The notes beneath the pieces are model-generated. The model ran no database searches. It was not told where the DNA came from and saw nothing but the letters and a program-made list of their open reading frames with translations. The position numbers and the translations under genes are program-made. From Fallopia convolvulus (Eukaryota; Streptophyta; Magnoliopsida; Caryophyllales; Polygonaceae), in NCBI GenBank assembly GCA_964016875.1, contig OZ024725.1:44725427-44789426 (forward strand): a stretch of DNA of 64,000 nt. The letters are read 5' to 3'. The stretch's first letter is position 1. Each line of letters begins with the position of its first letter. Shown in pieces: positions 11,388 through 21,971 of this stretch.

Positions 11388-12715
11388 GATTGAGGTTAGG
11401 AAGTCAATCTAGTGACTCTAAACGAGCGCTTCTCAGGAGGCAACCCGAGCTAGTAGCTTTCTTTTCGTAATTTTAGTTTGATTTTTCTTAGTATAGCCTA
11501 GCTTTTCTCTAACCAATCTCTATCTAGTGTTTTGTGGATTTTTGGTGTTGTGTATCCTTCAAGGTTGTGTAGGATTTAAGGTGAGAAAAATATATAAATG
11601 GAAATATGGAGAAAGAAGTTGCAAGAGGATGGAGTAAAATTGGTGACCCGAATACTCCCACATCGAGCCCAGGTAAGTCGGGCCCGACACAGGGACGTCG
11701 GTCCACAACGTCGGTCCGACCCGATTTGACTAGGTGGAATGCCAATTTTTCCCTTGACCTAATTTGTCCCTTTCCATCATTAAATACCATCCCCCACCTA
11801 CCTACCATCTTCATACTAAACACCATTCCCAAAATACAACTCATCTCCCTCACACTCTCAAAATGGGCCCTCCCTCTCTCACCATACTCGATCCACACAT
11901 CCTCCCTTCTTCATCTCGATCCAATCACGAAAAGGCCTCCCTAACCCGATTCCAAAGAGAAATTTCGAGTTCAATCTCGTTCTTCATCCCCCATCTCGAT
12001 CTAGGTTGAGAAAGTTTGAGTTCTAAGTTGTTTGATTGTTTAAAAGTTGAATACTCTTCAAATCCGGTATGTGTTACTCGATCTTTACCTATTTCCTTGG
12101 AGATTTTGTGCTTTCATTGCATAGATTGAGTAATACCATGTTTGATTGAAAGTTTGAGCTTGAGCATCAATGGTGGATTTGCATGATTTGTGAAATTGAG
12201 CTTCAAAGTTGTTTATGCATGCTTGGATCCATTTAGAACTTCGATTAGGGATGTTTGATGGTTGAATTTGAAATTTAAGTGCATGATAGAGTGATTTGGG
12301 TTGATTTGAGGTTAGAGTCGAAGCATGAACTAGGATGAGATCGACGTGCCCAGGTAAGTCGGGCCCGAGTTGTGGAAGTCGGTCCATCAAGTCGGACCGA
12401 GTTTGAGGATACATCGGGCCCGACATAGGTTGGAAGTCGATCCATGTTGTTTTTGCTCTCTTCTTGTGATATCATGTGGATTCATGTGTTTCATTGTTGG
12501 CTATAGCCTAATCATGATGTAGTATGATCATTTACTTAGCCATTGTTAGAAGATATCCATGATGATTCATGTTGGATTGTGATGCATGTGTGTTTAGAAA
12601 CTAAGTATGGGGTTCCCCTTGTGTTGATGTGATGATGTGTGTTGATGAATGCTTTTGTTGAGTTGTATGGAGTTTATCTTGGACCCTTTTGTTTGGTTGG
12701 ATGTGTGTAGGTACC
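11388..12715 (+). other. Noncoding spacer of copy A
   Basis: It begins with GCGCTTCTCAGGAGGCAACC (11428-11447), which resembles the conserved GCGCTTC...GGGAGGCAACCC word that I recall following pol in Athila elements. Palindromic-core clusters lie at about 11665-11725 and 12345-12440. No reading frame with recognisable similarity is present. The first 1,247 bases are repeated inverted at 13993-15236. Confidence 0.6.
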
Positions 12716-13597
12716 ATGGAGACTAGAGCTTCATCATCTCATGCCGAAAGGCCGAAGAAGAAGTCCAAGAAGTCAAGGAAAGAGCCAAAGTTGGATGATG
12801 TCTACTTGGAGGATGATGAGCAAGTTGAGAGTTATGCAAGGTATATGGCGCTTGAGCATCACACAAGGTGGCTTGATTGGGACGCCGTGAGGAAGATGGA
12901 CATGGATCAAGCTCTTCCAAGGTGCTACTCTCACATCGGTCTCAATGGGATGCTAAGGTGGGACAACATCCACTATCCTTCCCTCACCTCGGAATTCATG
13001 GCCACGTTTGAATGCACTTATGATAATGTGGAGGATGAGGAAGGGGCGATCACTTTCCAATTGGGCAATGAGGACCACAATCTCTCTCTTAGGGACTTGG
13101 CTACCTACTTCGGGTTTCCATGTCCAAGAGAAGAGACCGGCGTCGACAACGAGAAGGTGAACCAAGTGTGGCGGCATGTGGCCGGGAAGAGCGAGATGAG
13201 AAAGGGCGCCTCCACAACCGAGATTGCTAGCCCTCTTTTTCGAGTCATGGTGCGAGTTTTGGGATGTGCAATCTATGCACGTCATGAGTTGAGCAAGCCG
13301 ATGAAGGAAGAGATTATGTTGCTACATGAGATGCTCTTCCACACCGAGAAGCCCATGAACCTTGCATGGAAGTGGGTCAAGATGGTGCGAGACTTCCAAA
13401 GCTCCTCTTGGATCTACTTCGGCGGGATGATAGCAAGGCTAGCCATGCGTCTAGGAGTCGATCTTAACAAGTATTCTCCGGCTCCGAATGGTGTTGAGTA
13501 TATGAACATGAAGTATTTCAAGAAGAAGATTCAATCTTTTGATCGCTCGTGTGTGCGAGGGTCTAGAGATACAATTTATAACCCGACCCCGTTGTAG
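12716..13597 (+). CDS. Athila ORF-1-like protein (truncated, fused to LTR sequence)
   Basis: From ATG 12716 the frame starts with a Ser/Lys-rich nuclear-localisation-like segment (KKKSKKSRKEPK near residue 11). A globular region with SLTSEFMATFECTY near residue 92 and FQLGNEDHNLSLRDLATYFG near residue 112 follows. This matches my memory of the plant ATHILA ORF-1 / putative plant transposon family (Pfam PF03078 / PF20167). Its biochemical role is not established. Native sequence stops near 13531; the last 22 codons read into an LTR fragment, so the C terminus is artificial. An upstream Met at 12689 is possible, but the Met at 12716 lies after a GGTACC word and fits better. Confidence 0.75.
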   Translation: METRASSSHAERPKKKSKKSRKEPKLDDVYLEDDEQVESYARYMALEHHTRWLDWDAVRKMDMDQALPRCYSHIGLNGMLRWDNIHYPSLTSEFMATFECTYDNVEDEEGAITFQLGNEDHNLSLRDLATYFGFPCPREETGVDNEKVNQVWRHVAGKSEMRKGASTTEIASPLFRVMVRVLGCAIYARHELSKPMKEEIMLLHEMLFHTEKPMNLAWKWVKMVRDFQSSSWIYFGGMIARLAMRLGVDLNKYSPAPNGVEYMNMKYFKKKIQSFDRSCVRGSRDTIYNPTPL

Positions 13598-13992
13598 CAC
13601 GTGGTGTGTGTCGAACGCTCGGGAAATCTACTCGATTGAGGTGCCTAGACACTAGGAAGCTGGGAAGGAGAACTTAAAACAAAGGAAAACAAAGAGAACA
13701 GTCGGGACCGACACAAGTGTCACGTCGGGCCCGATGTTGGCGACAAGAGGGAAGTCGGGACCGACGTAGAACAAGTCGGGCCCGAGGTAGCTGGGTTTGT
13801 CGAACTCAAAGATTGAAAGTAGATCTTGGGCTTTTGGGTTCCTTCTCTAGTAGATTAAGGCTTTTCCACTCCAATTCAAGCAATAAGTGATGATCGGAAT
13901 AGGATCGAGTGCTTTCGCCCTCGTTCCAACCACTTCTACACATCGATCCTTGGGGAAATCCCCTTCGAATCAAGGTCTTGAGATTGACACAT
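13532..13992 (-). repeat. Partial LTR (U5 side) with PBS-edge bases at the A/B inversion junction
   Basis: Bases 13534-13539 are the six-base PBS-LTR spacer ATCTTT, preceded by CA (the first two PBS bases), and 13540 onward matches the inner end of the element B LTR. The match ends at 13992 within ACACAT. That word is shared with the noncoding spacer, which continues in inverted orientation from 13993. Orientation is that of minus-strand elements. The piece covers 453 of about 1,417 LTR bases. Confidence 0.85.
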
Positions 13993-15236
13993 CATCACAT
14001 CAACACAAGGGGAACCCCATACTTAGTTTCTAAACACACATGCATCACAATCCAACATGAATCATCATGGATATCTTCTAACAATGGCTAAGTAAATGAT
14101 CATACTACATCATGATTAGGCTATAGCCAACAATGAAACACATGAATCCACATGATATCACAAGAAGAGAGCAAAAGCAACATGGATCGACTTCCAACCT
14201 ATGTCGGGCCCGACACATCCTCAACCTCGGTCCGACTTGACGGACCGACTTCCAGAACTCGGGCCCGACTTACCTGGGCACGTCGATCTCGACCTAGTTC
14301 ATGCTTCGACTCTAACCTCAAATCAACCCAAATCACTCTATCATGCACTTAAATTTCAAATTCAACCATCAAACATCCCTAATCGAAGTTCTAAATGGAT
14401 CCAAGCATGCATAAACAACTTTGAAGCTCAATTTCACAAATCATGCAAATCCACCATTGATGCTCAAGCTCAAACTCTCAATCAAACATGGCATTACTCA
14501 ATCTATGCAATGAAAGCACAAAATCTCCAAGGAAATAGGTAGAGATCGAGTAACACATACCGGATTTGAAGAATATTGGACTTTTAAACAAACAATCTAT
14601 TTAGAACTCAAACTTTTTCAACCTAGATCGAGATGGGGGATGAAGAACGAGATTGAACTCGAAATTTCTCTTTGGAATCGGGCTAGGGAGGCCTTTTTGT
14701 GATTGGATCGAGATGAAGAAAGGGAGAGATGTGTGGATCGAGTATGGTGATAGGGAGGCCGATTTTGAGAGTGTGAGGGAGATGGGTTGTATTTTGGGAA
14801 TGGTGGTTAATATGAAGATGGTAGGTAGGTGGGGGATGGCATTTTAATGGGGGAAAGGGACAAATTAGGTCAAGGTCAAAAATGGCATTCCACCCAGTCC
14901 GATCGGGTCGGACCGACGTCGTGGACCGACGTCCCTGTGTCGGGCCCTACTTACCTGGGCTCGATGTGGGGTGTTCGGGTCACCAATTTTACCCCATCCT
15001 CTTGCAACTTCTTTCTCCATATTTCCATTTACTATTTTTTCACCTCAAATCCTACACAACCGTGAATAATACACAACACCAAAAATCCACAAAACACTAG
15101 ATAGAGATTGGTTAGAGAAAAGCTAGGCTAAACTAAGAAAAATCAAACTAAATTTACGAAAAGAAAGCTACTAGCTCGGGTTGCCTCCCGAGAAGCGCTC
15201 GTTTAGAGTCACTAGCTTGACTTCCTAACCTCAATC
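13993..15236 (-). other. Noncoding spacer of copy B (inverted arm)
   Basis: This is the inverted copy of 11388-12634, with palindromic-core clusters at about 14205-14285 and 14905-14960. The conserved GGGAGGCAACCC-like word is at about 15175-15200 on the minus strand. No coding sequence is seen. Confidence 0.7.
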
Positions 15237-18200
15237 TCATGGCGGGTGAAACACGGTGAATTGCTCGCCATTGTTGTGCCCATTCCCATTGCCCTCATAC
15301 CCATAAAACCACCAACGATGGTCTATATAGGCATGGCTCTCTGATCTCGGGCCTCTCTCATCATACTCCTCCAACGAATGAGATTTCTCCTCCTTACTTG
15401 CTCCATCATGTTCCTCTTTTCCTACACCAAAGTTATTCAAAGAATTCCTAGGAGATTCTACCAATTCATCTTTCAAGTCACTAAGGCAAATGTAGGAGTC
15501 TCCTAAGTCATCTTTCAAATCACTTAAACAAATGTAGGAATCAAAAGTTTGGAAAGAATTGTGGTCATCACCAACATCAAAAGGATATAAGTAAGGATAC
15601 TCTTCATTTCTCCTTGGGCTAGCATTGATCCTTGACTCATCTTGTTCCTCAACTTGCTCCAACAACTCCCTTGCTTGTATTTGTTTATTGAACCTTTCAT
15701 CACTTCTCAACACAATGACCTCTCTAGCAACTTCCACTTCTTCTCTTTTTCTCTTGGCACTCTCTTCAAGTTTGAGGATAGCCAAGGCGTCCGGCTCATT
15801 CAAAGCCTTGTTGAAGTGAAAATCGACCTTTTCTTCACCAATCTCAAAGGAAACTTTGCCGTTTTTGACATCAAACCTTGCCCCCGCCGTAGCTAAGAAT
15901 GGTCTTCCTAAGATTATTCGGACCAAGGGGTCCTCGTGCATGTCCAAGATCACGAAATCATCGGGAACAATGTACTTTCCAACTCGCACCGGCACGTCAT
16001 CCAATATTCCCTTAGCCCTGATGATGGAACCGTCGGCCATAGTTAGGGACATATCGGCCGGCTCAATTTCACCTAAATTTTCCCTTCTCCAAATACTAGC
16101 GGGCATCACCGAAACACTTGCCCCAAGGTCACATAAGGCTTGGAAGTTTTGAGACCCCACACCAATAGTGATAGCAAACCGACCGGGATCTCCTAGCTTT
16201 TGCGGTAACTTCAAGGTCTTGACCTCATCTTGCATTTCAACTATGGACCGCTTCTTGCTCAAAATCTCCTTTAAAAACTTGGCATAGGATGGCATCTCGC
16301 TCAATGCATCGGTGAACGGGATAGAGATGTTCAAACCTTGCAAAAGCTTGAGAAACCTCTTGAACTTGTTCTCAACAACATCTTTCGACTTCTTTGAGGG
16401 ATATGGAAGAGTTGTTGCACCTTGAATCTTGCTTGGATCAACCTCCATGGACTTCCCCACTTCACTTGCAACATTTCCTGGTTGGACCGACTTAGGCACC
16501 ACGTCGGGCCCGATGTCGTGTATCACGGTCCTGGGGCAGAGCTGAGGCAGAGTGGTCGGATCGACATCTGGGTACGTCGGGCCCAACTCACTATCAACCT
16601 CGGTCCGGGGCAGAGGAGTTGATCTTCCTGCTGGGTCGACTTCAGGGAACGTCGGACCCGACTTGCTGGGTAAGTCGGTACGGCTCTCTTCATTTTTCTT
16701 AGGCATGTGTGGCTCGGGTAGGTTTCGGCCACTTCTCAATCCAATTGCCCGGACTTCATTTTGATTGTTTTGAGCTCGGGGGTTCTCCTCGGGTCGACCC
16801 GGAAGTCTCCCATTCTCTCTCGGGGCTTGAGTTGCAATTTCGGCAAATTGATTGTCGACTTGCCTCCTCCATGCACCAAACTCATTGAATTGGGTCCTCA
16901 TCTCCTTGAACCCATCCCTCATCTCTTGAGCCAATGATTGTAGCTCATTGAATCCCGGTGGCCTATATGGTGGTGGTTGCGGCGCCCTTGGCTCGTTTTG
17001 GTTGAAGTTGTTGTTGTAGCCTTGAGCTTGACCGTTGTTCCACCGGCCATTACCACCATTGTTGAAGTTGCCTCTTCCAACGAAATTTCCTCGAACATAG
17101 TTTGCCTCCTCAATTTGCTCGGCCAAGCGCACTTGGATCTCATTCGGACAAACTTGTGTAGCATGTGCAAAGGATCCACACCCCTCACAAGCTCTAGCAT
17201 TTTGCTTGTAGTAGTGGACTTGCCTCTTAAGCTTGCTAACTTCACCTTCAAGGAATTGGAGCTTCACATCCTTGTCAATGTCTTCTCCCCTTGGATCATA
17301 TAACTTCCTTGCACCTTCACCTTGAACTTTCACCTCTTTGATAGCTTGACTCACCCCATACATGGCCTCATAATCGGATAGCTTGTCAAGTAGCTCCCAA
17401 GCTTGATCCGGTGTCAAGTCTATGAACCCACAATCGGTGTGGAGATTGAGCTTGTCCTTCGTTGCCGGATTGATGCCTTGGAAAAAGATGTCTTGGAGCA
17501 CATATGGTTGTTGGCCATGAGTAGGACATTGGCGCAAAATCTCCTTGAAACGGTCCCATGCTTCGAAGAGAGGCTCATTCGGACCTTGTTGAAAGCTTGC
17601 AATTTTCCTTCATAGCTCGGTTGTCTTTGAGGGCGGGAAGAACTTCATCAAGAAAGCATCATGAAATGCCTTCCAAGTTGTGATCGACCTAGGGGCTTGT
17701 CTCTCGAGCCAATGTGTGGCCTTTCCCCCAAGTGACCACTTGAACGCCTTTAGAAGCACATACTCCATCGTCTCCTCGTCGGTAGAGATCGTCTCACACA
17801 TGTCCACAAAGCTTTTGACGTGCTCTATGGGACACTCATGTGGACGGCCCTCGAATTGATCACGCTTGATGAGGGAGATGAATTGCGTCTTGATCTCAAA
17901 ATTCTTGGCAACCTCGGGAAGCACAATAACCGGTTCGGGTACCCTCAACTCCGGATGCATGTATTGGCGTGCATTCTGGGGTAGAGCGTTGAGTTGAGCC
18001 TCGGCCCTCATCCGTTGCTCCCGTTCTCTTCTTGCCACCGCCTCTTGATTGTCCTTCTCAAGTTGCAATCTAGACATTTCGGCCCTAAGTCGAGCGAACT
18101 CCTCATCACCATGGAGAGCTTGATTCTCCATCCTTTTCCTTCTTCGGGCTTCTTTGAGAATACTTTCCGGATCACTCACAAACTCAAGCTTAAGTGTTCC

Positions 18201-18269
18201 TCGGGAGGAACGAGCTCGCATACACCTACGAAACAAAGACACAAACCAAAACAAATCAAAAACAAACAA
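15237..18269 (-). pseudogene. Gag-protease polyprotein of copy B (one internal stop)
   Basis: A single frame runs from about 18269 to 15237, broken only by a TGA at about 17614 after TTEL, where Ath-1 has an Arg codon. Order: charged N-terminal coiled-coil region, retrotrans_gag (WSLGGKATHWLE), CCHC knuckle (CEGCGSFAHATQVC), Gly/Asn-rich RNA-binding-like stretch, Pro-rich linker with in-frame palindromic-core DNA (16490-16680), then protease with DLGASVSVMP and LGRPFLATAG. It closes with the acidic tail ending TVFHPP. Loss of the stop would give a gag-protease product of about 950-1,000 residues. RT and integrase would have to come from another element. Confidence 0.9.
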
Positions 18270-18348
18270 AGGGTTTGGGCTATTCCCTCACCCAAATCAC
18301 TACCAAAACACAAGAAACTCACCAAATTGGCACTCAATGCACTTAGAA

Positions 18349-18367
18349 TTCCCCGGCAACGGCGCCA
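18349..18367 (-). other. Primer-binding site of copy B
   Basis: TGGCGCCGTTGCCGGGGAA on the minus strand, six bases (ATCTTT complement) from the LTR start at 18374. This is the same layout as Ath-1. Confidence 0.85.
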
Positions 18368-18373
18368 ATCTTT

Positions 18374-19790
18374 TGATCGCTCACGAATGCGAGGGTCTAG
18401 AGATACAATTTATAACCCGACCCCGTTGTAGCACGTGGTGGGTGTCGAACGCTCGGGAAATCTACTCGATTGAGGTGCCTAAACACTAGAAAGCTGGAAA
18501 GGAGAACTTAAAACAAAGGAAAACAAAGAGAACAGTCGGGACCGACACAAGTGTCACGTCTGGCCCGATGTTGGCGACAAAGAGGGAAGTCGGGACTGAC
18601 GTAGAGCAAGTCGGGACCGATGTAGCTGGGTTTTGTCGAACTCAAAGATTGAAAGTAGATCTTGGGCTTTTGGGTTCCTTCTCTAGTAGATTAAGGCTTT
18701 TCCACCCCAATTCAAGCAATAAGTGATGATCGGAATAGGATCGAGTGCTTTCACCCTCGTTCCAACCACTTCTACACATCGATCATTGGGGAAATCCCCT
18801 TCGAAGCAAGGTCTTGAGATGGACAAATGTTCACTTTCGTTACTTTGCCAATCACAAGCCTTGATTCCTTACTTTCATAAGGAATTGTAGCTCTATGTAG
18901 AGTGGGTTCCTAGATCAAGCACTCAAGGCTTATGAAATTAGGGTTTCTAGCCCAACCTAGCTAGAGTTTTCCCCCATAACCCAAGATCAAGGAGATCTAC
19001 TCCATATGGAAAACAAAGAAAGCAAACAAATCACAAAGCAAAGCAATCAACATCATCAATCTCAAACCAAAGCCAAATTTCATTCACAAATCAAAAGCAA
19101 TCCACAAACTTCAATCCAAGGTTTCCAAATCCACAAAATCAAAACAAGGCTAAGCTAATCTATCAACCAAACCTATCAAATCTCCTTGAAATCTCCTCTC
19201 CTAGGCCGATTCCCTCTCTTCTCCTTCTCCTCTCCTTCCTCCTTGCTCTCCAAGTATCCTCTTGAGAGTTTTTGAGAGTTGGTCCCTTCTAAGTGTGTGG
19301 GAACCCCCTCCAATTAGAAGATAAGAGAGCCTTTATAGATGAGGGGCAAAAGTGGTAGTTTACAATTTCGTGCCTTGGAGCCCAATCCAGCCAGCGACCG
19401 ACTCGGACCGACACGGAGCACCTCGGGCCCGACATACTGGGCAAGTCGGTCCGAGGTCGAAAAATCATCTCGGGTCCGGTGTTGGTTCCAACTCGATTCG
19501 TACCTCGTTCCACCTTCTTCTTGTTGGCTTTTCTCTTGTTCTTCTTCATGGCTTGCTCCTCTCTTTCCCTCTTAAGCTCGGGCCTTGCTCCATGTTCCGA
19601 TTCTCCTTCAAAAAGATCCTTGATCCATGCCAAAACACCTACAAAACACATAAAATGCGCATAGTCTCCGAATCTCATAGAAATACGGGAACTAAGCTAA
19701 AAAGGAACAAAACACACAAGAAAAGGGGAAAAAGAAACATATTTACAAAGGAAATCATATATAAAAACACCACCAAATAAAGAGACATCA
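18374..19790 (-). repeat. 5' LTR of copy B (1,417 bp)
   Basis: The ends are TGATCGCT and GACATCA on the plus strand. It is homologous to the Ath-1 LTR along its whole length with more differences than the two Ath-1 LTRs show between each other. A TATA-like TATAAAG lies at 19331-19337 on the minus strand. Palindromic cores sit at 18535-18620 and 19395-19480. At 19791 the sequence changes to element C protease codons. Confidence 0.92.
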
Positions 19791-20407
19791 ATTGATAGGG
19801 GAAGTAAACTGACATTGGCTCCCAAATCACATAAAGCCTTAAATCGGTGGTCGCCTATGCCAATTGTGATAGCAAATCTCCCTAGGTCACCTAGCTTTTC
19901 TAGAAAAGTAATAGATTGGACTTCATCTGTAAGATCTGTTATTTATCGTTTCCTGCTAAGAATGTCTTTCAAAAATTTTGTGTAAGCCGACATTTTGCTT
20001 AGGACCTCAGCGAATGGTATAGAAATATTTAAGCCTTGGAGAATCTTAACGAAACGCTTAAACTTGCTTTCTATTGAGTCCTTAGACTTCTTAGTAGGAA
20101 AGGGAAGAGCCTTCACTGATCTCAGAGCCAAAGCGGGCTCGAGAGGTGATGCTACCGGGTCGACAATAGGGTCGATCGGTGCCTTAGAAGGATCGGTACC
20201 GACCCTGGTGTGGTCGGTATCAAGCCTGGGACTAAGAGAGGAGCTCAATGTAGAAAAATTACTTGGTTTGGGGTCAGTGACAACCTTTGGAGTCGTACCG
20301 AGTGGTTCAGGCTCAGTAACGACCCTCTTTGGCTCATTGTCGAGCTGAGCCCTAGCATCTTCTTTAGAATCGGGGTCCTTCTCCTTGGCTTTGGAACGAT
20401 CCAACAA
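19791..20407 (-). pseudogene. Protease start and linker of element C
   Basis: Read on the minus strand, 20407-19943 encodes a linker with TDPKPS/GTDPS-type repeats, followed by FPTKKSKDSIESKFKRF and LNISIPFAEVLSKM, the block that precedes protease in this family. After a stop near 19940 the frame continues to GRFAITIGIGDHRFKALCDLG and ends at the insertion point. The linker DNA has GATCGGTACCGACC at about 20190-20205, a palindromic core of a different sequence from Ath-1. Confidence 0.8.
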
Positions 20408-20807
20408 TGTCTTCCCGCTCCTGAGGTGTACTACCTCTATCTGTCCTCTAGGGTTCTCCTCGGGGCGGCCCAGGAGTTTCCCTTGCGGCCTCGAAATCTA
20501 TGCATCCAGGTTTCCTAGTTGTGAGTCGACACTCTTCTTCCAAACATCGAACTCTCCCCATCTTTCATCTGGTGTTTAAAGTTGGCTTGGACTCTAGTGA
20601 TTTCATTCTTTACGCCATTGATCCCTTCATAGAGTCCTTGCACCCAAGATGGTGGCTCTTGATAGCCTGGAGGTCGATACGGCGCAGACCTTTTATCCGG
20701 AGGGGGTGCTGCATAACTAGGATTTGGATTTGGATTTCCTCAAGCTGGATAATTGTTTGGCCTGTCAAAGTTATTAGGCGGGTTCCTGTAATGACCTCTC
20801 ATATAGT

Positions 20808-21971
20808 TCATCTTAACATATGTCTCAGTGGCTCTAACCTGCTCGATGTTAGTGCAAGCAGAAGTACTATGGGCAGAAGAGCTACACTCTTGACAAGGTT
20901 GAGAGGTTTTAGAAAACTTACTTGTTTCTTTAGACGGTTGATCTCATCCTGTAGAAATTGATTTTTGACATCAGGATCAACTTCGTCTTTATTAGGCATG
21001 TAGAGACGATTCTGTGGCTGGGGTGGCTGCTGGGTCCCATATATGGCATCGTAGTTAGACAATTTGTCCAGCAGTTCCCACGCAGCAGTAGGATCCATCT
21101 CAATAAATCCGCAAGCAGTGTGTGTGTTGATGCGGTTCTTTGTTTCTACATTAATCCCTTGGAACACATATAGGGGTTGCCCATGAGTGGGGCACTGTCT
21201 GAGCATCTCCTTTAACCTCTCCCATGTCTCTACAAAGGTCTCGTTAGGCAGCTGGTGATAGGAGGTGATGCATTTTCTCAACTCTGTAGTCTTGCCATGC
21301 GGGAAAAACTTTGTAAGAAATTGATCATACAAAGCCTTCCAAGTCCTGATAGACTTAGAAGGTAAGCTCTCCAACCAGCTCAGGGCCTTTCCAATAAGAG
21401 ACCACCTGAAAGCTTTTAATAGAACATATTCTAGTGAGACACCTTCAGCAACAATAGTGTCACATAAATCAAGGAAATTTTTAATATGTTCCATAGGGCA
21501 CTCAGTAGGTTTCCCTTCAAACTGAACTCGTTTTATTAAGGATATAAATTGAGACTTAATCTCAAAAGTCTTCTCTATCTCCGGAAGCACAATTGCAGAT
21601 TCTGGCACCCTCAGTTTTAGATGCATATATTGTTTGGCATTCCTCGGATAGGCATTCAACTACTCCTGTAGACGGGCGTTGTCCTCTCGGTGACGTTCAA
21701 CGTTTACTCGCTCTCATTCAGCTGTTGCGACAACAACGTCTCGATCAGCTTATAACGCCTCCATCTGCCTTTGGAGAGTGGCCATCTGTTTTGCCATCTC
21801 TTCAGGAGTCATTGCCATGGATTGGTTTCCTCTTCTTCTGCGGTGCAGAGTGCGTTTTGGTTCAGAATAATAACCAGTGTTGGAATCTACCAAAACAGAG
21901 CAAATAACTCGATGCAAGTGCAGGTTCAGTACCGATCCTAGTGCCACGGTAACGAGTGTATACGAAAGCAA
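20808..21971 (-). pseudogene. Gag of element C
   Basis: A capsid-like domain (FEGKPTECPMEHIKNF near residue 50, WSLIGKALSWLESL near 90, TWERLKEMLRQCPTHG near 148) lies in one frame at 20808-21659. The N-terminal segment (MTPEEMAKQMATLQRQMEAL) is in another piece at 21750-21971. The zinc-knuckle region near 20850 is frameshifted. Similarity to Ath-1 and copy B gag is clear but distant, so C is a separate family. Confidence 0.85.

Larger units (their letters stand above)
10434..13531 (+). mobile_element. Gag-protease Athila relative, copy A (5' part removed by Ath-1 insertion)
   Basis: The segment starts inside a protease frame (GDPGRFAITIG-type codons) exactly at the Ath-1 LTR edge. It runs through a protease tail, a noncoding stretch, and an Athila ORF-1-like frame, ending at 13531 where an LTR piece of opposite orientation begins. 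Bases 10434-12634 are the inverted copy of 13993-16190 in element B, with very few differences. The gag half should lie beyond the left end of Ath-1, outside the window. Confidence 0.85.
13993..19790 (-). mobile_element. Gag-protease Athila relative, copy B (no RT or integrase)
   Basis: On the minus strand: complete LTR 19790-18374, PBS, gag-protease frame, spacer, then an abrupt join to the LTR piece at 13992. No polymerase or integrase sequence occurs between protease and spacer, and the frame ends with its own stop. It shares LTR and gag with Ath-1, which has pol, so this looks like a non-autonomous partner. The high-coordinate end is an intact LTR terminus joined directly to element C protease codons. 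Confidence 0.85.

Noticed and set aside
14201..14542. Frame conserved with 12085-12426
   Set aside because: Apparent conservation is due to the inverted repeat; direction is antisense to the element and palindromic-core DNA gives the GPD/SGP residues.
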